This document shows positions 34,654 through 42,876 of a stretch of DNA of 64,000 nt, in pieces; within the stretch, counting starts at the first letter, position 1; each line of letters starts with the position of its first letter. Under the pieces are notes generated by a model, which made no database searches, had not been told where the DNA came from, and worked only from the letters and a program-made list of their open reading frames with translations. Both the position numbers and the translations under genes were made by a program. The DNA comes from VFJQ01 sp044226525 (GTDB lineage Bacteria; Verrucomicrobiota; Verrucomicrobiia; Chthoniobacterales; Chthoniobacteraceae). The stretch spans positions 24,070 through 88,069 of the forward strand of contig JBGAGV010000034.1 in NCBI GenBank assembly GCA_044226525.1, written 5' to 3'.

Positions 34654-34745
34654 GCGAACCGATTTGCTGGGGGGCTGGAGAGCATGCGGCTGACGTGCCG
34701 TCTTCGGCTGCTTGCCGAAGACGCCGTGAAACATCCGCCCGCCAC

Positions 34746-36047
34746 CTAGCCGTCCGACTCGAGAAACGCTTTCAGTCCGCCGGTCAGATACGTCAGGTGC
34801 TCGCTGGGAAAGAATGCCTCATATCGCACGCGGGTTTGCTTGTTCACTCCATGTTGCACCACCGTCACTTTTGGTGGCGTCTTGCGCGAAGCCAGCGCCC
34901 GCGTGAACAATCCCCGGATATTCATGTCCTCGTCGGGAAATGAATAGCCAATGATGATCCAGTCCTCCGCCTCGCGCAGCCATTCCAGCGCCCCACGCCA
35001 CACCGCGACCAGGTTAGGGTCTCGCATGTCGCGCACAAAAGAAGGCGAGACGATCTGCACTTGAAGGTTTGAGTGTCCGCAATGGCAGGAATTGTTCGGA
35101 TCGGGCTTTCGTGCGTAGGCAAATACCGCGATGTCCACTTGCGGGTTGACATACAATCGATCGCACAACCCACAGCGCAGCCAGTTCGTCGAACCGTGCA
35201 GTTTATAGAGCCGCCGCAGTGGCGCCACCGGTCGCTGGAACCACTGCTCCGGCCCATTCGTGGGCCGCAACCAGCCAAATCCAAGGTCCAGTTCCGCTGC
35301 CATCTTCTGCGTCAGCGCATCGTCCCGATCATACCATTGCGTCTCCATGGCGAGATCGTAATTCGAAGTAATGACCCCCATGCTGGTCAGGGGGCGCACG
35401 CTTTCCATCCAATTGACCAGGTTGGCGGTCACCTCGTTGGGCTCATGTGGCACCCAGTTCCCATCGTCATCCTGCTCATCGGAATATTCGACCACTTCGT
35501 AAATCGCTCGCTCCAGCAGCGTGCGCACATGCCGTGTTTCCTCCAAGGAAAACCCCGCAACCAGCACCTGACCGCTGGCCAGGGAATAATCCAGCAGAGA
35601 GAGCAATCCCGTGACCAGCGGCAGACGCTCCGGATTTTGTTTCACATAGGCGTGAGTCATTTTCAGCCCAGGACACAGCGCGTCGATATAGCGTTGCAGC
35701 AGGTCGCGATCCTCCGCGTTGATTTTGGGACCGTTCACCCGGCTGTCCTCAAACAAGTCTTCGTCCATCAATCCATGCAGGATCGCCGGCAGCAATTCAC
35801 TTGTTAGCGGCCAGTCAAAAGCCTTCGATGCTCCTGCTCCGAGAAACAATGCTAATTTGCCACCCCGCTTCCTGATCGCCCCCCGGGCCTGCTCGGCTTC
35901 GATTCCAGCAAGAGCTGCCGCTGCTGCTGCCTGCAACTTTTCAGCTTGTGATCGTTGACGTTCAGCCTGGCTAAGCTGGCGACGCGCCTGAACCGGCGTC
36001 ATGCGAGGAGCCCGGCTTGCCTTTTTCGAAGATTTTTTCGCCGCCAT
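34746..36047 (-). CDS. SIR2-like (putative NAD-consuming) protein with zinc-ribbon cysteines
   Basis: The 433-residue protein has a basic, helical N-terminus (about 1-60, QLSQAERQRSQAEKLQA) and then a SIR2-like Rossmann domain: FLGAGASKAFDWP (68-80), ITSNYD (226-231), KLHGSTNW (282-289), cysteines C292/C295 and C321/C323, and GYSFPDEDMN (367-376). The GAGAS, N/D and H residues needed for NAD binding and hydrolysis are present. SIR2-like proteins of this kind are often defence effectors that deplete NAD in infected cells (as in Thoeris ThsA or DSR systems), whereas deacetylase sirtuins look different. The gene starts 6 bp after a membrane-protein gene, so they form a pair. The defence role is inference. 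Confidence 0.82.
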   Translation of the reverse strand: MAAKKSSKKASRAPRMTPVQARRQLSQAERQRSQAEKLQAAAAAALAGIEAEQARGAIRKRGGKLALFLGAGASKAFDWPLTSELLPAILHGLMDEDLFEDSRVNGPKINAEDRDLLQRYIDALCPGLKMTHAYVKQNPERLPLVTGLLSLLDYSLASGQVLVAGFSLEETRHVRTLLERAIYEVVEYSDEQDDDGNWVPHEPNEVTANLVNWMESVRPLTSMGVITSNYDLAMETQWYDRDDALTQKMAAELDLGFGWLRPTNGPEQWFQRPVAPLRRLYKLHGSTNWLRCGLCDRLYVNPQVDIAVFAYARKPDPNNSCHCGHSNLQVQIVSPSFVRDMRDPNLVAVWRGALEWLREAEDWIIIGYSFPDEDMNIRGLFTRALASRKTPPKVTVVQHGVNKQTRVRYEAFFPSEHLTYLTGGLKAFLESDG

Positions 36048-36053
36048 ACCTCA

Positions 36054-37250
36054 CTATTTCTTTTCCGTTACCTGCTTGTTTGTCTGGTCGATCAGGTCGC
36101 GCAATAGCTTCATCAACCGGCTGATGGGATCCGCACCGCCGGCCAGCAAGCCAGCGCTGAGGAGGATGTCGAAGAAATGAAAGGCCAGCATCTGCCCCGA
36201 GCCGGGCACCGATTGCGCAGCGGTCGCGAGTTCCAGACTACGGTCCGCCGTCGAACGCTCATTTTTCATCTCTTTGAGCAGCGCTTCTTCTACCGATTTC
36301 CCCAGTTCCTCATCGCGCTTGGCTTCGTTCTTCTCCGCCGCGCCTAGTTTAGGCGCGTTGACTTTGATTCTCGCCAGCAACGCCGGCAATTCCTCGGGCT
36401 TTGCGCTCTTGATCTTTTCGTCGAGATCTTTCGATTCCTTCAGCGCCGCTTCCGATTCGGTCCGCGCTGCGCGGTCGGCTTGCACCAGCTTGACCAGAGC
36501 CGCTGCCAGCGTCGCAGGTTTCGTTCGCGCGCCGTCCTGTTCCTTGAGCTTGTCTTCCACCTTGGCCGTGGCACCGGCCTGCCAATCCTTCGGCAGGTCC
36601 ACGAACGCCTCGACCACTCGGAACCCGCACGCGGCTAACAGGAGGCCCAGCGCAAACGTGAACATGAACGCCCGGTTGCGCGTGTCATTCTTGTAATCGT
36701 CCAGTTCCTCTTTTCGCTTGTCCAGAGTCAGGGCCTCACCTTGCTTGTTGCGTGCCGTCTCCAGCCGTTTCTTCTCCGCGTCCTCGGCTTGCAGCTGTCG
36801 TTGTTCAGCCTCCAATGGATCTTTCTTCGTAAGGTCAGTCCCAGCGGCGGTGATCAGCCCAGGCAGCAGAGGCAGGCGTGCTGTTCGCGCTGCGTCACTG
36901 GCGGTTAACTCCACCAGCCGCCGATACTCCTGCTCTTTCACCACCCCATCGCCTCCACGCCAGATGGTCAGGAATATCTCCGCCGTCCTTTCGATCAGGA
37001 TCGCGACGATCAAGACTGCGGGGAGAACTGCCGCGAGATTAGTCAGGGCATCCTTTCGGAAACTGAAGCCAAGCGAGGTCATCCCAAGCGAACCCAGGAG
37101 CACCATCGCCCCGACCGAGACCCACACAAATTTTTGGTTCGGACTTTTGTCGGAGATCACTACCAGGATGAGGATGAAGAGAACGATCGTGCCGATCGGG
37201 AGCAACCAGGCCGGTTGGTCCTGCAATGCGGATAAGAAAAAAGGGGGCAT
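36054..37250 (-). CDS. membrane protein with long cytoplasmic coiled coil, partner of the SIR2-like protein
   Basis: The ATG at 37250 (MPPFFLSALQ) gives 398 residues; the open frame extends to 37385, but that part is basic and precedes the first membrane segment. Hydrophobic segments lie at about 15-33, 41-61, 72-88 and 193-211. Between the third and fourth is a Glu/Lys-rich helical stretch (LEAEQRQLQAEDAEKKRLET), and another follows at about 225-345. A last hydrophobic patch (FHFFDILLSAGLLAGG) precedes a polar tail. No family is recognised. With the SIR2-like gene 6 bp downstream it may be a membrane sensor or anchor for that effector; this is inferred only from linkage. Confidence 0.7.
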   Translation of the reverse strand: MPPFFLSALQDQPAWLLPIGTIVLFILILVVISDKSPNQKFVWVSVGAMVLLGSLGMTSLGFSFRKDALTNLAAVLPAVLIVAILIERTAEIFLTIWRGGDGVVKEQEYRRLVELTASDAARTARLPLLPGLITAAGTDLTKKDPLEAEQRQLQAEDAEKKRLETARNKQGEALTLDKRKEELDDYKNDTRNRAFMFTFALGLLLAACGFRVVEAFVDLPKDWQAGATAKVEDKLKEQDGARTKPATLAAALVKLVQADRAARTESEAALKESKDLDEKIKSAKPEELPALLARIKVNAPKLGAAEKNEAKRDEELGKSVEEALLKEMKNERSTADRSLELATAAQSVPGSGQMLAFHFFDILLSAGLLAGGADPISRLMKLLRDLIDQTNKQVTEKK

Positions 37251-37989
37251 ATTTGGGTGGGGTTCGTCGTGATCGGTCGGGCAGCGAGCGCTCTCTTGTC
37301 GCTCGCCGAGCTCATGCCTTCGTTGGTTTGGTCTGGATCCAAACCGCCGTGCAACGCCGCCTGCCACTCGAGCACTGGCCGGCATTCAATAACCGCGGAA
37401 CGGATCGCATATTCATAGCCTCGGATAAGTCTTCGTTAGGGAACTTCAGCCGCATACAAAACTTATCAGAGCGAAGGCAAGTCTTTCCTCTACATTTTTT
37501 GGGAGAGGCGAAGACAAAGTTCGTGCGTGATCGAACTTGATCCGTCCAGATAATCACGCTCTGGCGTGTGAAAATCCTCACGATGAGTTTCCTAAAGGAG
37601 GCGTGAATGTGTGATCGGCGGTTAGAGAAGAGGCAGTTGCCTCGCGTCACCTATCACCGTTTTACGCAGGCGGAGCCGCGTGAGCGGGAGACGGGATGTT
37701 TCGTAGGCAGCTCGAAGGGCAGCGCCGGGAGGGGCGCTGGCCATCGCGGTTGCCCGATCTCCTCGTTATTGCGCACTTGATAACACCCCCCCTGGAGCGA
37801 AGCTGAGCTTTGCTTGACCGGATGTCTCCACTTTTCCCATCCGTGGCATCCCTCAATCTGCGCCAATCCGCGAAATCTGCGGATTCCGTTTCCATCTTGC
37901 GGCCGGTAATCAAAATAAGCTCGGAACCCACGGAATGGAGAGAATGGACGGTTCGCGTGAATTCGCGCCGGGGGCGATATGAGGCGCCT
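37251..37989. other. 740-bp intergenic stretch with a small inverted repeat
   Basis: No convincing gene is seen. Short frames on both strands have strongly basic, biased translations. At 37865-37885, AATCCGC and GCGGATT form a 7-bp inverted repeat across 7 bases. It lies inside a segment (ATCCGCGAAATCTGCGGATT) resembling dispersed intergenic repeats I associate with Verrucomicrobial genomes. The stretch separates the divergent SIR2 pair and the next plus-strand gene, so promoters for both should lie here, but I cannot place them reliably. Confidence 0.4.
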
Positions 37990-38727
37990 ATGAAATCACT
38001 CACGCGGTCTGGTCATCCTTCCGAAGGCGTGGCAACTCACTCAACCCCGCGGCGCTCGAAACGTTCGGCGAAAAAGGATCCACCTGATATTCCCGATCCA
38101 TGGGCCGCGGACGCCGGCAGCATTGCTCTCCTGACCGGTCGCAAGGTCCGCTCGGATTGTGTCCTCAAGAATCTGCCTCGCGCCAAACAGGGAGAAGTCA
38201 TGGCCTGGTGCGAAGCCGGCCGCGACGGCTCCGGCTCGGGCCGCGGCGGCGTCGCCTGGGCCCGGGAACAACTCGCCAATGAGGGCATCCACGTCGCGAT
38301 CACTTCCCTGCGCCGGTTCTGCGCCTGGTTCCACCTGCGCGAACTCGTCGAGCAGGCCCGCGACAGCGAAGACCTCATCGACCTCGACCCCGCGGCGATG
38401 GCCCGCACCCGTGCCTGCGCCCAGAAGCTCCTGCTCGATCTCGCCCTGGCCGAGCGCAACGCGCGCCTGCTCGCCCTGGCCACCGCCGCCGTGGACCGTC
38501 AGCGCCGGCTCGATCTCCAGGAGGCCCGGGACACCTGGCGCCAGCGCCAGCGGGAACGTCAATGGACTCAAACGGTCGCCCTGCGCGAGAAGTCCCTCCA
38601 ACTCGCCCGCGACCGCTTCAAGGATTCCAAGCTGCGCTACGAACGCGCCCATCAACCCCCACCCAAGCCCACCGGCCTCACCCCCGAAGTCCTCCGCCAG
38701 ATCGAAGAAGCCGCCAAACTCCTCTGA
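37990..38727 (+). CDS. hypothetical charged helical protein, 245 aa
   Basis: The ATG at 37990 (MKSLTRSGHPSEG) is chosen; the frame is open from 37810, but the earlier part overlaps the intergenic repeat. The product has a Ser/Arg-rich start. A compact part follows (about 50-130, RSDCVLKNLPRAKQGEVMAW and SLRRFCAWFHLRELVEQARD). A long Arg/Gln/Glu-rich helix (about 140-225) ends with a segment starting TGLTPEVLRQIEEAA. The layout, a small helix-turn-helix-like domain plus a long basic coiled coil, recalls DUF3486-type phage proteins, but I cannot claim homology. It stands alone upstream of apt. Confidence 0.55.
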   Translation: MKSLTRSGHPSEGVATHSTPRRSKRSAKKDPPDIPDPWAADAGSIALLTGRKVRSDCVLKNLPRAKQGEVMAWCEAGRDGSGSGRGGVAWAREQLANEGIHVAITSLRRFCAWFHLRELVEQARDSEDLIDLDPAAMARTRACAQKLLLDLALAERNARLLALATAAVDRQRRLDLQEARDTWRQRQRERQWTQTVALREKSLQLARDRFKDSKLRYERAHQPPPKPTGLTPEVLRQIEEAAKLL

Positions 38728-38793
38728 ACGCGGAACCCGGAACGCGAACCCGCCGGCCACGCCCCCCACCCACGCGCAGCGTGCATCCTGAAA

Positions 38794-38828
38794 ACTCTCA
38801 ACGCTCAACGCTCAACGCTCAACTCTCA
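38794..38828. repeat. heptanucleotide tandem repeat
   Basis: Five 7-bp units: AACTCTC, three copies of AACGCTC, and AACTCTC again. The tract lies in the spacer between the hypothetical gene and apt, 121 bp before the apt start. Confidence 0.85.
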
Positions 38829-38949
38829 GCTCCCCCAACAGACACAATAAACACACTATTTTCCAACCACGGCATTCGGTGGCAATCGATGCGTGCGATT
38901 CGTATTCGGTCTTGCGGGCGGAGAGGGCTTCGGCGAAACCGGCGGCCAC

Positions 38950-39480
38950 ATGAACGCTGCTTTGCTCGATCGTCTCCGCGCCGTGGTCCGCGATGTGCCG
39001 GATTTTCCCAAACCGGGGATCATCTTCAAGGACATCACGCCGATCCTGCTGGATGCCGACCTGTTGCGCAGGGTGGTGGAGGCGCTCACGGAAGCGACCC
39101 GGCCTCTCAACGTCACGAAGGTGGTGGGGATCGAATCGCGCGGCTTCATTTTCGGCACGGCGGTGGCGGTGGCGCTTGGGGTGGGGTTTGTGCCGGTGCG
39201 CAAGAAAGGCAAGCTGCCGTGGACCTGCGAAGCGGTGTCCTATGCGCTCGAATACGGCGAAGCGACGGTGGAGATGCACAAGGACGCCATCGGGGCGGGG
39301 GAACGGGTGGTGGTGATCGACGACCTGCTGGCGACCGGGGGAACCGCGGCGGCAGCGATCGAACTGGTGCGTCGGCTCGGGGGGGAGATCGCAGAAGTGC
39401 AGTTTGTGATCGAGTTGGCGTTTCTGAACGGACGGCAGGCGTTGCCCGACGTGCCGGTGCGTTCACTACTGACCTATTAG
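38950..39480 (+). CDS. apt: adenine phosphoribosyltransferase
   Basis: Apt salvages adenine to AMP with PRPP. The 176-residue product starts MNAALLDRLRAVVRDVPDFP and has the family's DFPKPGIIFKDITPIL, the GIESRGFIFG segment, the KKGKLPW flexible loop, and the PRPP-binding motif VVVIDDLLATGGTAAA. Length is normal. The frame opens further upstream (38893), but similarity starts at this ATG. No strong ribosome-binding site is visible. It seems to be a single-gene unit, with a heptamer repeat tract upstream. Confidence 0.95.
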   Translation: MNAALLDRLRAVVRDVPDFPKPGIIFKDITPILLDADLLRRVVEALTEATRPLNVTKVVGIESRGFIFGTAVAVALGVGFVPVRKKGKLPWTCEAVSYALEYGEATVEMHKDAIGAGERVVVIDDLLATGGTAAAAIELVRRLGGEIAEVQFVIELAFLNGRQALPDVPVRSLLTY

Positions 39481-39641
39481 AAAACCGAATTTGCTTCCGC
39501 CGCCGTCCGCGCTGGGGGCCCGGAAAACTGGTGCGCAGGAATTTAAGGGGTATTACTTAACGTCGTGAAGCAATTTTACGTGGAAAATTGAACGGTCTCG
39601 CGACGTCCGGGGCACGGTGCTAGCTTTGTCTTCCGGGTCTC

Positions 39642-42600
39642 ATGTCATCCCCGTTTGCGCGTTCTACTGATCAGCCACCTCCCTCGGGGGTTCGCGCGTG
39701 GCTGGCTTCAGATGAAGGGATCCACGCCAAGCTCATGCTTTCGGCCGGGGCGGGGGTGGCGGTCATCATTCTGCTGTCAGCGGTGTTTCTCCTTTTTCAT
39801 TTGCGCGAACGACAGGTGGGGCGGCTGCGTAACTCGGCTTTCGAGCTGCACCGGCGAATCGGGCAGATTGTCGATCATCTGGGTGGCCTCGATGCGGCGC
39901 ATCGGGAGTATCTGTTGAGCCCGAGCCCGGAACGGCTGAGCCATTATGAAGAACTGCGCAAGGCCACGCAGGGTTCGCTGTCCAGCCTGACCAAAATGGC
40001 CGTAGCCCGTCCGGCTTTGATCTCGGATGTGACGCAAATTCGCGAAAACTTGCTCCTCTGGGAGTTGCGGTTTGCCGAGCCGGTGATTTCGCAGAGACAA
40101 TCGGGTGTTTCGCTGGAGAAGCTGCCACCGCATCAGGAAGGGCAGGCCATGCTCGATTCCATCCGGGATGCCCTCAATCGCCTGTCGCACCAGGAAACCG
40201 AGGCGTGGGAAGCAGCCGAGGAAAGCGCGCGGGCCGAGCGTCTCTGGCAGGCGGGGGGCTTCGGTGCATTGGCCTTGCTGGCCATCGGCCTGGTGGTCGG
40301 GTCGAGCCGCTATGGTTATCGCGCCTATCGGGGGCATGTCGCCAAGGTCGAGAACGCCCAGGCGCAACTCCGGCTCATCGTCGATCATACCTTGGATGGC
40401 TTGCTGATGACGAATGCGGGGGGCGAAGTCCTCCTTGCCAATCCTGCGGCCGAGCGACTCTTCGGCGCCACCGCGCCGGAACTACTCGGTCGCCACATTA
40501 GCGAACTGGCGCCGCAGCGTGCCTTCGCTGAGCCGCTCGACCAGATCGGGCGTGGAGTGGTCGAAGCCGAGGCGCGCCGGCTCGATACTCCGGAGCAGAC
40601 TTTCCCGGTCGAGATCTCGCTGAGCGACCTCGTGATCGAGGGCGAACGCCGCTATGTGGCGCTGGTGCGGGATATCACCGAGCGCCGGCGCAACGAGGAG
40701 GCGCTGCGCCTCATCAGCCTCGGCGTCAGTTCGGCCACCGGCGAAGAGTTTGTGCAGACTCTCGTGACACGCCTGTCGCAGGCGCTGCGGGTCGATTGCG
40801 CGTTCATCGTCGAGGTGGAGGGCGAAGGGCGCGACACGATGCACATCATGACCATGGCCGAGAAGGGGGTCATTTGTGGCAGCGGTCCGTGCGATCTTTC
40901 CGGCACGGCCTGCGAAGAGGCGCTGCATCACGGTTTTCGCGCCTTTTTGTCCGGCGTGCAGGCGCAGTATCCTTGTGACTGGCTGGTGGCGGCCTTCGGT
41001 GCGGAGAGTCTCGTCTGCATGCCGCTAGTCGATCACAACGGCGAGTTCATCGGCCTGCTCGGTGTGCTCGATCATCGCGAACTCGATCGCGTGGACATCG
41101 TGGAATCGACGCTGCAGATCTTCGCCGCGCGCGCGGCTGCGGAAGTCGAGCGCAAACGTTCGGAGCGGTCGCTCGCCAGCGAAAAGGAGCGCCTCGCCGT
41201 CACGCTGGCGTCCATTGGCGACGCCTGCATCACTGTCGATGCGAAGGGCAACATCCTGCTCTTCAATCCCGTCGCCGAGAAGCTCACCGGCTGGCAGGCG
41301 GGAACCGCGATCGGTGCTCCCCTGGTCGATATTCTCAACCTTACCAATGTCCGCACGCGCCGCCCGTTGCGCAATGCGGTGGCCTCGCTGCTCGCCACGG
41401 GCCGCACCAACGAACTTGCCACGGCCACAGTCATCACGGCACTGGATGGCACCGAGCGCGTGGTGGAAATGAACGCGTCGCCTATTGACGATGCCCGCGG
41501 CATCAAGCGCGGCATGGTGCTCGTGCTGCGCGACATCACGGAACGTTATCGCTCGGCCGAGGAGCGGCAGAAGGCGGAGAAGCTCGAATCGCTCGGCGTC
41601 GCGGCCGGCGGGATTGCGCACGATTTCAACAATCTCCTCACCGCCATCCTCGGGAACCTTTCGCTCGTGCTCTCCACGAGCAAGATGGACGAATCCGCGG
41701 GCGACCGCCTTGCTTCGGCGAAACGCGCGAGTCTCCGCGCGCAGGAACTCGCGCAGCAACTGCTCACGTTCGCGAAAGGTGGGGCGCCGATCAAACAAAC
41801 CGCGAGCATCGGCCTGCTCGTGCGCGACACCGTCACCTTCCACCTGCGTGGCTCGCGCGTCGCGTGTGAATTCCATATCCCCGACGATCTGTGGCGGGCG
41901 GAAGTCGATGCCGGGCAGCTTTCGCAGGTGGTGCAAAACCTCACCATTAATGCGGACCAGGCCATGCCGGCAGGCGGCACGTTGCGCGTAACCTGCTCGA
42001 ACATCGAGCTCAGTGCCGGCAACACACGCCTCGGTCTCGCGCCGGGCCGCTGGATCAAGATCACCGTGCAGGACGAAGGCATCGGCATCGCCGAGGAGCA
42101 CATCAAAAAGATCTTCGACCCGTATTTCACGACCAAAGCCAAGGGCAGCGGGCTGGGCCTCGCCACCAGCTATTCGATCATGAAAGCGCATGGCGGCATC
42201 GTCGATGTCGTCAGCCAGCCGGGTGAGGGGACCGTCTTTTATCTCTTCCTGCCGGCGACCGATAAGCCCCTGCCGAAGGTCGAGGAAGCCGCGCCCATGC
42301 CGGCGCCCGCCGCCCCCGAGCAGGCCCGGGTGCTGGTGCTCGACGATGAGGAAGCCATCTGCGCCCTCGTGCAATGCGCGCTCGAGCCGCTCGGCTACGA
42401 AGTCACTGCCGCGCAGGACGCGGACACCGCCATCAAGCTCTACGAAGACGGCTTCACCAGCGGCCGCCGCTTCGATCTCGTCATCAGCGATCTCACCATC
42501 CCCGGCGGCATGGGCGGGCAGGAAGCCGTGCGTCGGATGCTGGCGATCGACCCGCACGTCCGTGCCATTGTCTCCAGCGGCTACGCCATGGACCCCGTCA

Positions 42601-42740
42601 TGGCCGATTTCCAGAAACACGGCTTCTGCGCGATGATCGCCAAGCCCTACGAAATCGCCAAACTAGCACGCGTCGTGGCCGAAGTCATCGCTCTGCCCGG
42701 CCCGGAAAAGGTGATCGCCCACGACTTCGCGGCGGCGTAA
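39642..42740 (+). CDS. hybrid sensor histidine kinase with PAS, GAF and receiver domains
   Basis: The 1032-residue protein has a membrane segment at about 30-52 (LSAGAGVAVIILLSAVFLLF), a helical periplasmic sensor domain (CHASE3-like) and a second membrane segment near 205-225. Next come a PAS domain (LIVDHTLDGLLMTNAGGEV), a GAF domain (ISLGVSSATGEEFVQTLVTR) and a second PAS domain (TLASIGDACITVDAKGN). The HisKA phosphoacceptor is H660 in GGIAHDFNNLL. The ATPase has its N box near INADQAM and G boxes DEGIGI and GSGLGLA. A C-terminal receiver has D950 in VISDLTIPGG. The kinase passes phosphate to its own receiver and probably to an unlinked regulator. All catalytic residues seen are intact. 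The signal is unknown; apt upstream gives no clue. Confidence 0.93.
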   Translation: MSSPFARSTDQPPPSGVRAWLASDEGIHAKLMLSAGAGVAVIILLSAVFLLFHLRERQVGRLRNSAFELHRRIGQIVDHLGGLDAAHREYLLSPSPERLSHYEELRKATQGSLSSLTKMAVARPALISDVTQIRENLLLWELRFAEPVISQRQSGVSLEKLPPHQEGQAMLDSIRDALNRLSHQETEAWEAAEESARAERLWQAGGFGALALLAIGLVVGSSRYGYRAYRGHVAKVENAQAQLRLIVDHTLDGLLMTNAGGEVLLANPAAERLFGATAPELLGRHISELAPQRAFAEPLDQIGRGVVEAEARRLDTPEQTFPVEISLSDLVIEGERRYVALVRDITERRRNEEALRLISLGVSSATGEEFVQTLVTRLSQALRVDCAFIVEVEGEGRDTMHIMTMAEKGVICGSGPCDLSGTACEEALHHGFRAFLSGVQAQYPCDWLVAAFGAESLVCMPLVDHNGEFIGLLGVLDHRELDRVDIVESTLQIFAARAAAEVERKRSERSLASEKERLAVTLASIGDACITVDAKGNILLFNPVAEKLTGWQAGTAIGAPLVDILNLTNVRTRRPLRNAVASLLATGRTNELATATVITALDGTERVVEMNASPIDDARGIKRGMVLVLRDITERYRSAEERQKAEKLESLGVAAGGIAHDFNNLLTAILGNLSLVLSTSKMDESAGDRLASAKRASLRAQELAQQLLTFAKGGAPIKQTASIGLLVRDTVTFHLRGSRVACEFHIPDDLWRAEVDAGQLSQVVQNLTINADQAMPAGGTLRVTCSNIELSAGNTRLGLAPGRWIKITVQDEGIGIAEEHIKKIFDPYFTTKAKGSGLGLATSYSIMKAHGGIVDVVSQPGEGTVFYLFLPATDKPLPKVEEAAPMPAPAAPEQARVLVLDDEEAICALVQCALEPLGYEVTAAQDADTAIKLYEDGFTSGRRFDLVISDLTIPGGMGGQEAVRRMLAIDPHVRAIVSSGYAMDPVMADFQKHGFCAMIAKPYEIAKLARVVAEVIALPGPEKVIAHDFAAA

Positions 42741-42876
42741 CAGGAGGAGTTCGTGGACTGCGGAATTTCTGCGGTAGATGGTGGGGGGCGGAAAAAGCGG
42801 AGACCGGCCACGGACCGCCCGCCCTTTCGTGGACTTGCACCTCTGAGCGTTCCCCTCTTTGAATTTCACCCCGCCC

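Noticed and set aside
31140..34943. 1267-codon plus-strand ORF antisense to sucA and the glycosyltransferase
   Set aside because: It mirrors real genes with clear motifs, its translation is rich in Arg, His and Leu as expected for an antisense frame in high-GC DNA, and it shows no domain.
38794..38828. CRISPR-like array
   Set aside because: The units are 7 bp and contiguous without spacers; no cas genes are present anywhere in the window.
38847..38861. 15-bp match ATAAACACACTATTT to the reverse strand at the right window end
   Set aside because: A few 15-bp matches are expected by chance in 64 kb compared with itself; there is no surrounding similarity.
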